A stretch of DNA of 64,000 bases from contig JAQPZY010001414.1 in assembly GCA_029931535.1 (NCBI GenBank), forward strand, positions 1,814,001 to 1,878,000, written 5' to 3'. The position numbers were made by a program, and so were the translations under genes. Below the pieces are notes generated by a model. It saw only the letters and a list, made by a program, of their open reading frames with translations. It had not been told where the DNA came from and made no database searches. This DNA comes from Margaritifera margaritifera. Lineage: Eukaryota > Mollusca > Bivalvia > Unionida > Margaritiferidae. Positions within the stretch are counted from its first letter, which is position 1. The number at the start of each line of letters is the position of its first letter. Of the stretch, positions 10,974 through 23,058 are shown piece after piece.

Positions 10974-12842
10974 CAGGGATAGCGCTGGGTTTCACCAATG
11001 TCACAAATAGTGATTTTTTTCCTAATTGGCGACAAAATATACCATCTGGCGATTTTTTTGGCGACAACATTTTTGGCTGTTAAAACTTGTATATACAATT
11101 GTGGGTTTTCTAGTGGAGGAATTCAAAGGCACCATGAAAAGAAGCCTCAAAATTGGTTATCAAATGCACTGGAATCTATCTATTGTTATATAAACAAATT
11201 CTTTGTTCATATTGACAAACCATCTTACCAGTGCATTGTTATATCATAATCCGCTTATGCTGACATCTGGCCTGAGTACTCTATGCTGTGTTACACTCAA
11301 ATAGTCATGCTACCAGACTAGCTACAACTGACCAAACAACGGTTAATCCTTCTTTTTTTGGGGGGGGGGATAAAAACCTGGAAGAAGGGGGCTCGGTTTA
11401 TCCACGAAACAAGGTCTAAACTTAAAATTTTTAAAGTTTTCTTGTCGACTACCTGTATATATTGGAGGAGACTGGGTGGATAGATTGATAGATAGGAATA
11501 ATAAAGACAAAACCAGTGTGAAATACAATTAGGTATATTATCGAGTGGAATATGTCACAAATAAAGTGATAACTTGCATTTTGTTCTTCATCGTGTCATA
11601 AAAATCCACAAAAATATATAATGATTAGCTTTTTAAATCCGCTTGATATGATAAATCCATTAATTCTATCATAGGTTACATACCAGCATAAAAATAGTAG
11701 CCCAGAATGATCCGATTCACAATATCCCATAATATGTTAATTCCACACGTCTCACAAATAAACAAAGAAAGTCAAGTCCACACTTTTGTGATTCAAAGTA
11801 TCCTATAAAGGTCACTGTCTAATGTACAAATCATCTTGTACAAAGCCCAAGAATTCATCCACATCGTCTGAGTGACCAATTATAGTGCTGAAATCCTCGA
11901 TCGTCGTCTAGTCATCGTAAATATCGTCCGACTCCAATTCCTTGTCTTTACATGCGGGTGCTTACATGGAGATTGAGCTTGGACTCTATAAGTGATACTT
12001 CGATCATACAGTCTGTGAAATCTATTAAAGGATGCAACTGAACAGGTGTCAATTGTGTGGCAAGATCACAGGGAGTTCAAATAACCACCCTCTGTTACTT
12101 GGCACTGAACAAGTATCAAATACACAGCTCGATCAAAGGGTTGTAATGTGTGAAAACAAAGAGGGTGCTAAGGGATTATGGTCAAACACGTATATGTAAG
12201 ACGTGTAGGACTCTACTTGGCACTGAACAAGTATCAAATTAACAAGGTATAAATCATAAACCAGAAAACCGGAGAGAGAGACTGCAGATGTAGGGAAAGA
12301 AGATATTTGATAATGCATTTATTTAAAGTGACAACAGTCATACCTTTGCACAGAGCGTCATGCAAAGACTATGGAAGTAGCTAAGATTGCTGCTATTAGT
12401 AATAGTAAAAATGATATTATCAGCGACTGTTAACCTGGGTTCAGTAAGATGAATGATGAATATCATCAAAACTGACATCAGGAATAAACTCGGCATCTCA
12501 AACTGCATTCAGCAAGTGGGCAGCCATAAAATCACGACGCATACTCATGTGACATTCAATTTTATTATTTTTATGAACAAAATTTTAATAGTGCAAAATA
12601 TTATAAATAAGCAATCGAAACAGTCATGTAATTATTTATTCTGTAATATTGTGGTATTGTATTGTTTGTTATCAATAAAGTAATAAATACCCCATCTTTT
12701 TCAATTTTCATTGCCTACTACAGTAATAGACATGGAAAAATACTGACTCCTTGCTTGGCGACATTTTTTGAAAATTCGCGACAAAATATTGAGGTTGGCG
12801 ATTATTTTGGCGACAACTTTTTTAAAGCCAGCACTATCCCTG
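10974..12842. mobile_element. Nested hAT-like non-autonomous element
   Basis: The left terminus CAGGGATAGCGCTGG (10974) and the right terminus (CAGGGATAGTGCTGG on minus, from 12842) form 15-bp inverted repeats with one mismatch. They are flanked by direct CATACC copies at 10,968-10,973 and 12,843-12,848. Next to the ends are inverted 'ggcgacaa' motifs. A CAGGG start is typical of hAT elements, but the usual target duplication is 8 bp and here only 6 bp match. No transposase domain is visible inside. Confidence 0.68.
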
Positions 12843-13089
12843 CATACCTTGTAAAACATTTTGAATTCTGTATGGGAAGTTACTTGTGTTTTTCAAACAA
12901 TTCAATTATAAAAGTAAAAATGTGTGCATATTTTGAAATTTTACAGCAATCCTGGAAATTAACAATGATAACAACAAAACACAGGTATTTTTAATACAGC
13001 ATCTAATTTATTATGGAATGAAAATATGGAATAAAATCATCAGTATTGTCTGTCAACTTTCCACTAAGGATCCATGTCTGCTGCAGGCT

Positions 13090-13536
13090 CCCAAATGTTC
13101 ACGCGAGTAAATTTTATAAAATTGCAATAACTTTTGATATTCTTGATGGATTTTTATTTTTCCACCATCTTAAACAGCATAAAATTCTCCACATTTCATA
13201 ATTACATATTGGATGTAAAATGATCATTTCAAATAGAAAATTTACATTTACATTTTTAGTTGTAAAAATTTTTTTGAACTATATTTCCTAGTTTACTTCT
13301 CTTCAACTTGCAATGAATTTTCTAAATCTGAAAATTTTCAATTAAAAAATACAAGGCTTTGTAGAGAATTTCATGCATTTTAAAATGGTATATATTGTTG
13401 AAACATTATTTGAGAAAATTGTCCTGCAGAGCCAGGTTGACCAACGTCACTACATTCACTCATGCTGGTACACCACTGACTGAAAAAATGTTCAGTTCTA
13501 CACAACTGTCTGATTGGGCTTCAGTATGAAAAGAGG
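13090..13536 (+). repeat. piggyBac 3' non-coding end, paired with 1,185-1,650
   Basis: Read in reverse complement, this stretch aligns with 1,185-1,650 over its whole length. Shared landmarks are 'gcgagtaaattt', 'acttttgatattctt', 'aaaattttca' and 'ctacacaact'. It defines the right end of copy A beyond the nested insertion. Confidence 0.7.
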
Positions 13537-13699
13537 TAAAGTACAGCAATTGCAACGTGTGACAAATAAAAGTAAAAAAAAGGGGTCCTTTTGGGCACAT
13601 GGAATTGGAGTCTGAGCTTGTGGACTTCAAGTCAAGGCCTGTGATTTTTTTAAAGTCACCATCCCTGGACCTGTGTCTGAAAAAGTTTCTTTGATCACT

Positions 13700-15080
13700 C
13701 GAGTCTATTGTTGAAAACCCCATGCTGATATAGCCATCTATTTGGGTAGAATAGAGACAACAATATTGTCATGATGGCCACCTTGGTGGCCATATTGAGG
13801 GTGGGCTAGCATTTTTTGTCCTGTGTCCCCAAAATATTTACACTGTGCACCCCCCCCCCCCCCAATGATTTTTCATCAGAACAAATTTGAAAAATATGGC
13901 TACAATTCTGCATTGGTGGATTGTCCATCCACGTCTCTGTTGATGCTAGCAATGGCCAAAGTCATGAAAGGTGATACAACTGTAAGATGGCAATGAATAT
14001 CTATTTTAAAACAATGTATCTGGCAATGAAAACATTCAATGTTTTTGGTAGTCAGCCAAGTTCCATCTCTGTTAGGCAGCACCTACCCAGTCATTAGAGC
14101 AAATGTTAAATACAAACTAAAGCCTCACATTTTTAGAAACTGAAAACACTTGAAGAAAAAAGTAGATAATAAAAAATAACAAATAAACCTGCGTATAAGT
14201 AAGAGGTTTTACCCTCAGGAATTTTGCCCACCTGAAAGTACCAACGAATGTCCCTCAAAATTGGACAAAATTCCCATCTCATCATTATTTTATTGGGAAC
14301 ACAATGGTCGAGAAGATAGAAAATATCACCAGACCAGAGATCTCTGTAAACCTTTGAAACTACAAGTACCAGACCCTCAGTCAAAATAAACTGAGGGTCC
14401 AAATAGGAACCATAGGTGGTCCATGTGAGAAATGAGAATTTCCAACAATCCACTGAAAAGTGAACCAACGAAAACTTGCTAACATGTAGCAACAATATTA
14501 CAACAATGACGAGTCCTTAGAAAACAATGACACTCTACTGGCCAAAACGAATTTCTAGAAATTCAAGATAAGACCTTTTCTCCTTTTTAACTGCTGAGTG
14601 TTGAAACCAACTCTGATATTCTTGTGCAATAAGATTTTCAATATGGTTACCATGGCAGTTATACTGGATGTAAGATCGGCACCATTTTCATTTAGGACAA
14701 ACTAGACATCGTAAGAAGTCTTTTGGTGAAAAACCCATATCAATATAACATTCATTCTGGAGTAACAATAGCTAGATTTTCAAGATGGCTGTCATGGTGG
14801 CCACATTTGATGTTACATCAGCACCTTTTTCATTTAGGACAAACTAGAAATTATAAGTTTTGGGGTGAAAACCCCATGCCAATATGACCATCCATTCAGA
14901 AGGAGTAGAAATAAATAATGTCAAAATGGGCACAATGGCAGCCATATTGGAGATCAGACTGGTACGATTTTCACGAAGGACCAACTGAACATCATTTTGA
15001 AATGACTCTGTGCAGCAGAAGTGGTGACAAGATTTTGAAGATGGCTGCCAAAGTGGCACCATTTTCATTTTGGACCAACT
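13700..15080. repeat. Dispersed 'atggccacc/accattttcattt' repeat cluster
   Basis: Related blocks of roughly 150-170 bp recur here. Each holds an 'aagatggctgccatggtggcc'-like phrase, a 'gcaccattttcatttaggac' phrase and an 'aactagac/aaaccccatg' phrase (about 13,725-13,800, 14,640-14,735, 14,780-14,890, 14,920-15,000, 15,030-15,080). The block at 14,525-14,705 also occurs at 5,995-6,300. A run of 16 C bases lies near 13,850. Open frames here are repeat-derived. Confidence 0.55.
13905..14070 (+). repeat. Fragment of the 6.3 kb repeat family
   Basis: The stretch from 'ccatccacgtctctgttg' to 'tggtagtcagccaag' matches 6,781-6,920 in the same orientation and 49,210-49,350 in the opposite one. It is a short truncated copy inside the 13.7-15.1 kb repeat cluster. 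Confidence 0.65.
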
Positions 15081-16390
15081 AGACCTTGGGATGATTGTGT
15101 GTGTAAAGTTTCATGGTAATGCTTCAAGTAATTTACTAGTGATAACAAACTTGTGCCAAGTGACGGATGGACGTCAGACAAAGGACAACTGGCCATCCCA
15201 TAAGCTTTTCAAGTCTATGACCAGTAGAGCTAAAAATGGGATCCACTCATGCCTCCACGTTATAAAAGGGTTCATGAGTTATCTGGGCACACTTGGTTCC
15301 TATTTGGAAAAATGAAGACCTATCTCTAAGACAAAACACTTGTTGCTATGTGTCACTGAGACAGTTAATGGGATATAATTAAAATGGGCATTACTGTATG
15401 TGAGCACCAATGGCTTTCCATGTGATCAGCTGTAAATTCTTTATCGACTGAAATTTACTGACACAAGCCATGTAAGCAGATTTTTCATTTGATAATGAAG
15501 CATAACTTATCTGTAAAGTTGGCCAATTGTTTAACTTCACACTGTACTGTCACCTGGTGATTTATGCTCAAGAGAAGCAATTTTGACGCCTTTGTAAATA
15601 GCCCTTATTATTGAATGTAATAAATGTTACATAAAGAGGTTTGAATTCAAGTTCCTTCATTAGTCTATCCATCTGGAAAACAGCATCAAATCCATGGCAC
15701 CACACGGGAAAATGCATTGTAAATGGATGAAATACAAGAAAAGCTGCGCAGCAAACTCAAAGAGTTTTTTCACCAGAAATATTAACCAAATGTGTATTTT
15801 GTTTCAACTGCAAAATTGATGATCAACAGGCTAACCCATGATTATCTTCCAATGCTTTTCAAAAAAATGTGGGAACAATAAATGGAAGTCTAATCAATTG
15901 GACTGTTTAAAAACCATGCCTTTTGTGACATTATCCATTCATTTGTTTTTAAGGGGACCAATTTTTGTTTTGTGAAAAATCACATTTTAATTGTTACTTA
16001 AATTCATGGATTGGGTCCTAATGTTTCCACAGAAAGGCAATTGTTCATTGGGTTTTTAAATTCGTAGATTGTAGCAACCATAATCCATTAAAATTGGTAT
16101 GCCACAAAAATAGCATTATGTACATGTCTATCGCTTTATTGCCATCCACTAATTTAAAGTTTATTATAATGTATATCTAAAAGTCATATTGACTTTTGAC
16201 AATAAAGGTTAAATCAAGAGACCTTTATTTTGTTTCCCCCAATACGACAGTATCTACTGTAAAATCGTGCGTGTATAGAAAGAGGCATCCAACTCTTCTG
16301 TAGTAGATTTCATGGTTAATGTTTCCTCTTAATTATAGAAGTAATATGATGTTTATGTCAGTCTAGGCAGACTCACTGGATTTACTTTGC
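15081..16390. other. No gene recognised
   Basis: Apart from the tail of the preceding repeats I see no domain, tandem array or terminal inverted repeat here. Confidence 0.4.
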
Positions 16391-16394
16391 TCCT

Positions 16395-16527
16395 TACTCT
16401 TGGAACTGCCTTTGGACTGTCTGCTTCAGCTGCAGTTCCTGGCTCTCTGAGACTATCAAAATCTCTCTCACAGCCTTGGGATCTACTCTGATGCCGTCTG
16501 CTCCTACTTCACAACCTCTCTGTCCTG
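16395..16527 (-). pseudogene. Possible Ty3/gypsy reverse transcriptase fragment
   Basis: On the minus strand one frame reads GADGIRVDPKAVREIL. This resembles the block just after the reverse transcriptase palm in Ty3/gypsy polyproteins ('SADGIRVDP.K...I'). It extends about 45 residues without a stop and carries no catalytic motif. A strongly charged open frame with EREREAKLLKEGEDREKD at about 16,990-16,770 (minus) could be gag-like sequence of the same relic, but this is only a guess. Confidence 0.3.
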
Positions 16528-17596
16528 AAAAGACACGTTTTTAAATATATTCAAGGGAAAAATATGAAATGGTAATCAAACACAACTGCAGCAAGATGGT
16601 CATAGGTTCAAGTTGGAGCCTGTTATATCATAAAGACCTGTTGAGAAAAACAATTAAGATTTAAATAGCTCAAAGCTTTTCTTTCAAATAAATATGCTGC
16701 AACAGTAAATCATTATTAAAATTGTTCTGCAGCATTATTTAAAAAATACATTAATAAAAATTTGCAATATCATGAACATAAATACCAACACCAGTGTTGC
16801 ACATTTCTTTCCCAACATAACTTCTCTATCTCTGCCTCGGGACATGTGACTACTTCGGGTACAATTTCTCTTGTTTTTCTTCTCCCTTTCTCTTTCCATC
16901 TCACATCTTTTTCCCTATCTTCTCCTTCTTTCAGAAGTTTTGCTTCCCTTTCTCTTTCAAAATTAAGCTGCCCTTTCTGTAAATTGGCATTGGTAATGAT
17001 TGGTGCATAAATCTTGTTTCGATTTTTACTGGGCAGCTGAACATGTGATATCAACCCCATACTTCTGCCCCCCCCCCCCCATGAGTTTGGTTATATTTCT
17101 TAATATTCTAAGCAAGTAACACCTGAGCAGGTAATGAACTTGACAAGTGATTGTCTTTGTAAGCTTACGTTGACATTAGATGACCAACATACAGACACGG
17201 TTTTCTAATTATTGTCTGTTGTACTGATATCACTTGCTAGGTGCACAGCAGTAGCATCCGCCATATCACTAGTAAAATGATTTGCAAAACAAAGTGAATT
17301 GGTGCAGAAAAATATCCATAAGGGGATGCCACTGATTGCAGAAATTTTATAAGAGAACATTTATATTCCAAATTCACACATGTGACAGAACCAGGATTTC
17401 AAACCAGTGTTCTCCCCAGGACCTTTTACTGTAGAGGGCCCACTACGCTATAGTTTCAAACCCCGATAACCCCCAATGCTTTAGAACCTGCTGCTACAAT
17501 ATGCTCTTGTGCTGCTACGCTTAAATGTTTCCCACTACCCTTACAAAATTAATCTTTTAAACAAACATCCTGTCACCTAATTCAAAGCCCTATTAC

Positions 17597-20555
17597 CCGT
17601 AATCACGGTAAGTCTTGGGACACTATAAGTCTTGGGACACCCTTAATTATTTTCAAAAGTAATTTTTGTATGCCCTATAAAAGTTGGGACACGAAGTTAA
17701 AGCAATTTTTTCATGTACTCTAAGTCTTGGGACACCTAAAACATTTTTCTGTCTACTGATCGATCGGCGTATTTTATCGATCGTAACCTCATGTAAAATA
17801 AAAAGAACTTCGTGGTTGTTAAGGGACTCTCTATATGAATTTTTCCATGGAAATATTATAATTTGTTTGAAGAGTAAATAAATATATTGAATTTTTCTCT
17901 GTTTTCTTGTTATTTCTATCAAATTAAAATATGTGTAATTTAATCAGACGATGACAAGAATGGAGCATTAGCGGTATGTTATACCCATTCAACAATAACT
18001 TCTCCCTATTGTGCTCTAGTTTACTGTTGTCAGTTTATGCATTATTGCATTAAAATTGTCGAAAGTCACCTGTAATTATTGGGGAGGTTTTTTTCCCAGA
18101 AAATGGAAATACCTAATTCATTACAATGTGATACCAGGATGAGAACGAAAATAGTGTTTATTTCAACTCTAGCATTTATTGTACGCATGTTTACATCATG
18201 GCGTCACCACGTGTACATTGAAGATTTTACTTGTGATGAATGAAGTACATACATTTGATTCGAATCATAGGCACCACTGCACTAAACTTAAATAATATCT
18301 TTAAAATACGATAAAGAAGTTTAAGAAATAATGCTTTTAAAATAAAAACTGTGGTAGTTTGCTTTGATGTAAGCGACCTTAAATAAGTTCCTGTCTACTC
18401 AGCACAGGTAATCGTGCTAATATTACGCAGTAGAAGCCAATCACACATCAAAGTACCGGCATTGCTGCCGGACAAAATTCCTCTTTACCCAAGCCATTTT
18501 CAGGGTTTTAACAATTAACTGGCCTGGATTGCTGTCGATAAACAAAAGACAAATCTGCCAATTATAAACGAAGGAGACGTCAAAACGGTACCGAGACGTT
18601 TCGCCCCATGGACGTTTCGGCTTAAGACATTTCGCCCCACTTCATGGACGTACCTGGACGTTTCGCTACATGGACGTTTCTGCCCAAGAAATTTCGCCCC
18701 ACTTCAATGGACGTTTCGGCCCAAGACATTTCGCCCCACATTCAGTGTACATTTCTACCTTTCTTAACTATCATTCCCAACAAATATGTTTACCCTTCAT
18801 ATTAAAGTGCATGTAGTTAAGCGGCATTTCGTTTGATCTTTGCTCATACTAGTTGTCATCTTGAATTATTCTGAGACTTCTGTCGGCGAGATTAAAGAAC
18901 GTGTCGCTGGTTGAGAAACTTACTCGCGTATGCACCAGGCATTTCCTTGAAGTTTGTTTTTGAAATTCAGTACCAACACCTTACTGAAATGCTGTGCCAG
19001 AATGTATGGCCCATGTTAGACCGATCAACATTAAAGCTGGACTGAGACCTCATCTTTTTCTATTACACACCAAGTACATGCCATTTGTTTCTTTCTTGAA
19101 TAAAAGATTATGCCTTTGAACTCTTCTGGACATATTTTAAACAATAATATCAGAATTGTAAATCAAACAAAGAAGAAAACATTGAACTCCTTTTTTGCAA
19201 ATGACCATCACCAAAAATGGACTTTCATCAGTTTTCGTAACTGCAAAAATAAAAATATCGCAGTATAGAAAAAAATGATCACTGTAAACGATAGATTCAT
19301 TTTCTGATGAGTCTTAGTACATAAACGAAGAAAAGGGGAAAATATTGTCAGATATAATGACAGGCCGAATGCAAATCTAACAAATTGAAATGGGTCTGTC
19401 AAATAGTCTAAGTATAAGCCTATTCTTCTTCATCTTCTTAGTATTATTATCATTATTACTATCTTATTCTGATATGAGGATAACTTGTCTTACTATCTCT
19501 TATTTTCTATACTCTTCATCGTGATACATGGAGAAAAGACTTGTTTCAAACATAATTATAATTTCAAAAGAACACCGTCTTAAACGAACATAATTATTTA
19601 TTAAACGATGTCATGGTCCGAAATGACCATTCAAGTGAGGCGAAATGTCCATTCTTTTTTTTTTAAGTGGGGCGAAATGTCCATTGAAGTGGGGCGAAAT
19701 GTCTATTGAAGTGGGGCGAAATGTCTTGGGCCGAAAAGTCCATGGGGCGAAACGTCTCTGATTCGTCAAAACAAACAGCTTGCCACAATCAAAAATGGAA
19801 TGTGTGAAAATTATCATTTTGTGAAGCCAAAACACAAAACTAAAATGGATCAATGATGCTCTTAATCTATCTATACTCAGAATTTGAACATATATTACAA
19901 TCATTCTTTCATGAACATAGGAGTTATTTGAATTTATGCTGGTTATGTGCTTTATTTAATTAAACACGTGTGCCTTTTCATATAGATTACATCACTTTGT
20001 AGGATCGCTTATACCACTGAAAAACAGTAACTGTTGAGCACGTGAATCCAAATAAAAAAAAACAGCAATGAACATGTAGCTGAAATGTAAAATCTGAAAG
20101 AATGCGATTTGGTAAAATGATGAATAAAGCAAAATCAGCATCAAATATTTTTGGGAATAAACAAGGATATAAGTGACACCAAGTACGATTTGCACTGTGT
20201 AAGCACTGTACACTATAGTACACTTCCGTTAAATGTAAGCGGCCCGTGAATTATGACGTCTTTATTTACCTTTATTTTAAATCATGTTGGAGAAATCGGA
20301 AATATGCACATGCAAAATAATAATATAAAACAATCATAGTAGTTTATAACAGTTAATTAACGAATGACGTGGTAATTGAACGAGCTGGTCACTGCTGTGT
20401 GACGTATGGCGATCTTCCCAATTTTGTCTTTAAATTTGTTTGTGTCTACAAGTTTTGGGACACCGAAAATTTTATATATTTTACAGGCATATAAGTCTTG
20501 GGACATGAAAAAAAATAATTATTTTTTTGTGTCCCAAGACTTACTGTGATTACGG
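17597..20555. mobile_element. 2.96 kb TIR element with subterminal 'taagtcttgggacac' arrays
   Basis: The ends are 27-bp inverted repeats with one mismatch (17597-17623 and 20529-20555). Each begins CCGTAATCAC and ends TAAGTCTTGGGACAC. The trinucleotide TAC directly flanks both sides (17594-17596 and 20556-20558), a possible 3-bp target duplication. Just inside each end the motif 'taagtcttgggacac' is repeated three to four times, in inverted orientation between the two sides. No transposase was recognised, so the element is probably non-autonomous. It encloses the 18,587-19,763 element. Confidence 0.72.
18587..19763. mobile_element. 1.18 kb foldback-like element with 9-bp target duplication
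   Basis: Both ends hold arrays of 'acgtttcggcccaagaca' and 'tttcgccccacttcaatgg' (18,592-18,755). The right array (19,615-19,757) is the reverse complement of the left. CGTCAAAAC occurs at 18,578-18,586 and again at 19,764-19,772, a perfect 9-bp direct repeat just outside the arrays. A 9-bp duplication is typical of Mutator-like elements. The middle (18,760-19,610) has no recognisable gene. Confidence 0.75.
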
Positions 20556-21580
20556 TACTCAAATGACACCTGTTCTTACCTCTTCTTGGATATTTTTTTA
20601 AGATAATCCAGGATAATTACTCTCTCACTTAACCATTATATCTTGTACCTGGCTTGTGCGGACTGCCTGTGAGTGACCTTTGGTGCGGGTTTCGTCTGCA
20701 CAGAGATAGTCACATGATTGGCCAGCGACAATGGAGTGTACTGGTAGTGTGTTATATATATTTCAGTCATTTTCACCAGCCAAAGCAGTTACACTTGTTA
20801 CATCAAAAATTCTTGTGAAAAATGAACACACCACCTTAAACGTAAAATTAGCCAGCATCCAAATACATGCCATAACACGTGTCACACAAAAAACATGATT
20901 TTGGACTCTCAAAGCCCCAGACAAAGTCATGTTTTGAAAAATACGATTTTCAGCAATCTTAGCGAAAAAACAATTTTCCCACAAAAAAAAGGTACATTTC
21001 TTGATCACAATGATATATGCCCGCAATCTGTGGTATGTATGAACAGCATATAGTCTTGCTCAGAGCTCATGTAAAACTATCCTCGGGGCAGTTTATACAG
21101 ATGTTTTAGAGACAATTAAAAGGTGAGGCGGTCAGTGACAAACAGACACCTTTCAGATATTTACTGAATTGGCTCACAATAGCTATGGTGATGTGTTGTG
21201 TCAAATCCTTTGAGCACTGCTGAGGGAGAGTCCATTAGGCTAATTTGCATAGGTAAAGTACACTAAGTGGAACAACCCAATTTGTCTGAAGTTAAATACA
21301 TCAAACAGATGTGTGTTGAAAAATAAATGTTATTACATACACATCACTGACTGCATTGAATGGGAATGTTGAAGCCGTCTATATTAAAGGTACACCTGAA
21401 TGCCGTATACTACTTTCAGTAATCTTAATTAGTTAGACCTTTCACGTACACTGCAAAGACAGGACCCACATTCATTCACTGGATTAGGAGATATGGCCAT
21501 TTAAATACCACCAAAATGCAACCTCTACGGAAACAGCCTAGCGACTTTTTGTAAATAACCTGATACGCACGAGCGAGCTT

Positions 21581-21600
21581 GTGACATCACAAGAGGAACC
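21581..21600 (+). promoter_or_regulatory. CRE-like site in the left subterminal inverted repeat
   Basis: TGACATCACAAGAGGAA lies 16-36 bp upstream of the ATG at 21617. The mirrored stretch at 25,034-25,012 (minus) reads TGACGTCACAAGAGGAA, with the perfect CRE palindrome TGACGTCA. The matching position ahead of both genes suggests a shared promoter element, but this is inferred from sequence only. Confidence 0.4.
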
Positions 21601-21616
21601 CACTTTGGCTAGCAAC

Positions 21617-21822
21617 ATGGCTTCTCCTTGTGACAGTGAGAGCAAACATGAACCAGAATTGGATTATTCATCCTCTTCTTTTGATGAAGGCCAAGAAGAG
21701 GGTAATGAAAAAGGAGTTGAACCTTACCGCTATGAACCATACACAAGTGAAGACTCAGTAGAAGAAGAAGACAGGGAAGTAATTGCACGAGATATCGGCA
21801 ACAGACTGAACAATACCGAATG
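21617..21822 (+). CDS. P2X7-domain gene, exon 1 (acidic N-terminus)
   Basis: The ATG at 21617 (context agcaacATGG) opens an acidic, serine-rich leader (MASPCDSESKHEPELDYSSS). A short conserved stretch follows (VEPYRYEPYTSEDS) and then RLNNTEW. Invertebrate stand-alone P2X7 'ballast' domain proteins commonly carry an 'EPY..EPY...' stretch followed by '..NTEWC.C..C', so the tryptophan codon should be completed by the next exon. The donor is tg|gtaatt at 21,823 (phase 2). The ORF could start further upstream only at non-ATG codons. The leader probably stays in the cytoplasm or nucleus, because no signal peptide is visible. Confidence 0.6.
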
Positions 21823-22549
21823 GTAATTTGGACTTCGCTGAATTCTCGTTTCTGAGCTACTGAGGTTTATTTGTCGCATAGTTTCATTTATGATTTTTTT
21901 CCGTCATATTGTTTCATTTTCACATGTATAATATAGAACACAAATATGAATAGATAAAATGCATGCTTTATTTCGAATGTCTGTGTACAAAAATACATAT
22001 ACCCTCCCCTCATCTGATTGTATGTAAGAACTGCGAGAATTACCATGGACAACGTCTTATCTGGACTAATGATTATAAAACAAAAATTTTAAAAAATGTA
22101 TTGGCTATTCTACAATTTTTCAGGCACACAACAGTCATTCTGAACTCAATTTTTACCGTCTTGAGTCTCGAAAGTTCATAAGACTATTCCATGGTGACTT
22201 ACTAGGCAGCAGAAAGCTTTATACAGTTAACTGTGGCAGATTTTGGCACATTTGATTATAAAGTTTCTTGTTGATTTAGAGAAGATTAAATACAATGTTT
22301 AACCCTCGTAACTGTCAACAAGTTTCACCACCCCAATATAGCTGTCTGAATATCTCAGATGTGGCCAGATATGTTAAAGGAAACTCAGACTTCCTGATAC
22401 CATACTTTCTTTAGGCAATATAGCTGATTCTTGAATGTGTTTTGTCACAAGATTTTAGGAAATACTAAATATTTAATTCCTAATAAACACTTTCTACATT
22501 AGCAAGACTTGCCTGAAATAACTTGCCTGGAATTTTTATTTTTATACAG

Positions 22550-22771
22550 ATGTTTGTGTGCTCAATGTCAGGCAATGCCAACAGCAGAGGAATCTCAATG
22601 CTGCCATGAAATTGCCAGCACATATGACAAGATCACTGGCTTTAATGAAGCACTGAAATGTATCACTGACCATCCAGGGTTCTTTCCAGTCTGTCTAGAC
22701 CAATACGTACTGGAGACAGCATATTACCAGTACAGACAGCAGTATGATCAACACATGGAAGACAGCAATGA
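22550..22771 (+). CDS. P2X7-domain gene, exon 2 (zinc-binding core)
   Basis: After a tttttatacag acceptor the frame reads CLCAQCQAMPTAEESQCCHE, then ITGFNEALKCITDHPGFFPV and CLDQYVLETAYYQYRQQY. This CxCxxC...CC...C..HPGF...C order is the signature of the P2X7 intracellular (ballast) domain, whose cysteines bind zinc. The exon ends at a GTAAGT donor in phase 2. Exon 1 ends in TG and this exon begins with A, so correct splicing makes TGA in place of the expected TGG tryptophan. Either this copy is broken by one base change or another acceptor is used. The closest relatives are transposon-linked invertebrate proteins, not ion channels, since no channel part is present. Confidence 0.72.
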
Positions 22772-23058
22772 GTAAGTACGTTTTATTACACAACTGAAGT
22801 CTGTCAACATTTCAGAGTAAAATAACATCTGTGCCTGCCCCCCACCCACCCCACCCATTTATCAGACATTACTTCTGATCATTAATTTGTAACAATACCA
22901 TAACTTAGTTTTGAATACAAGAATTTGGTAGGAAAGATTGACAAAAGCAAATATCTCTATAAAAAAGAGATACAGGGAATAAATACTATACTTAGTATGC
23001 ATAATTATATGTTCTTGGTGTAGAAGTTTTTCATGTCTTTTTTATCCATTTTCTGGAG

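Larger units (their letters stand above)
8944..13540 (+). mobile_element. piggyBac element (copy A), broken, with a nested insertion
   Basis: The left end is TTAA (8944-8947) followed by CCCTTTTCCAGCGGG. The right end near 13,521-13,540 reads CTTCAGTATGAAAAGAGG and then TAAA, the decayed reverse complement of the terminus seen at 1,181 (TTAACCCTTTTCATTCTG). A transposase reading frame lies at 9,169-10,927. The 3' part is interrupted by another element at 10,974-12,842; without it the element is about 2.7 kb, normal for piggyBac. About 13,090-13,536 is its 3' non-coding end, shared with copy B. Confidence 0.75.

Noticed and set aside
14133..14495. 120-residue open frame on minus
   Set aside because: It lies in the dispersed repeat cluster; no domain or splice partner was found.
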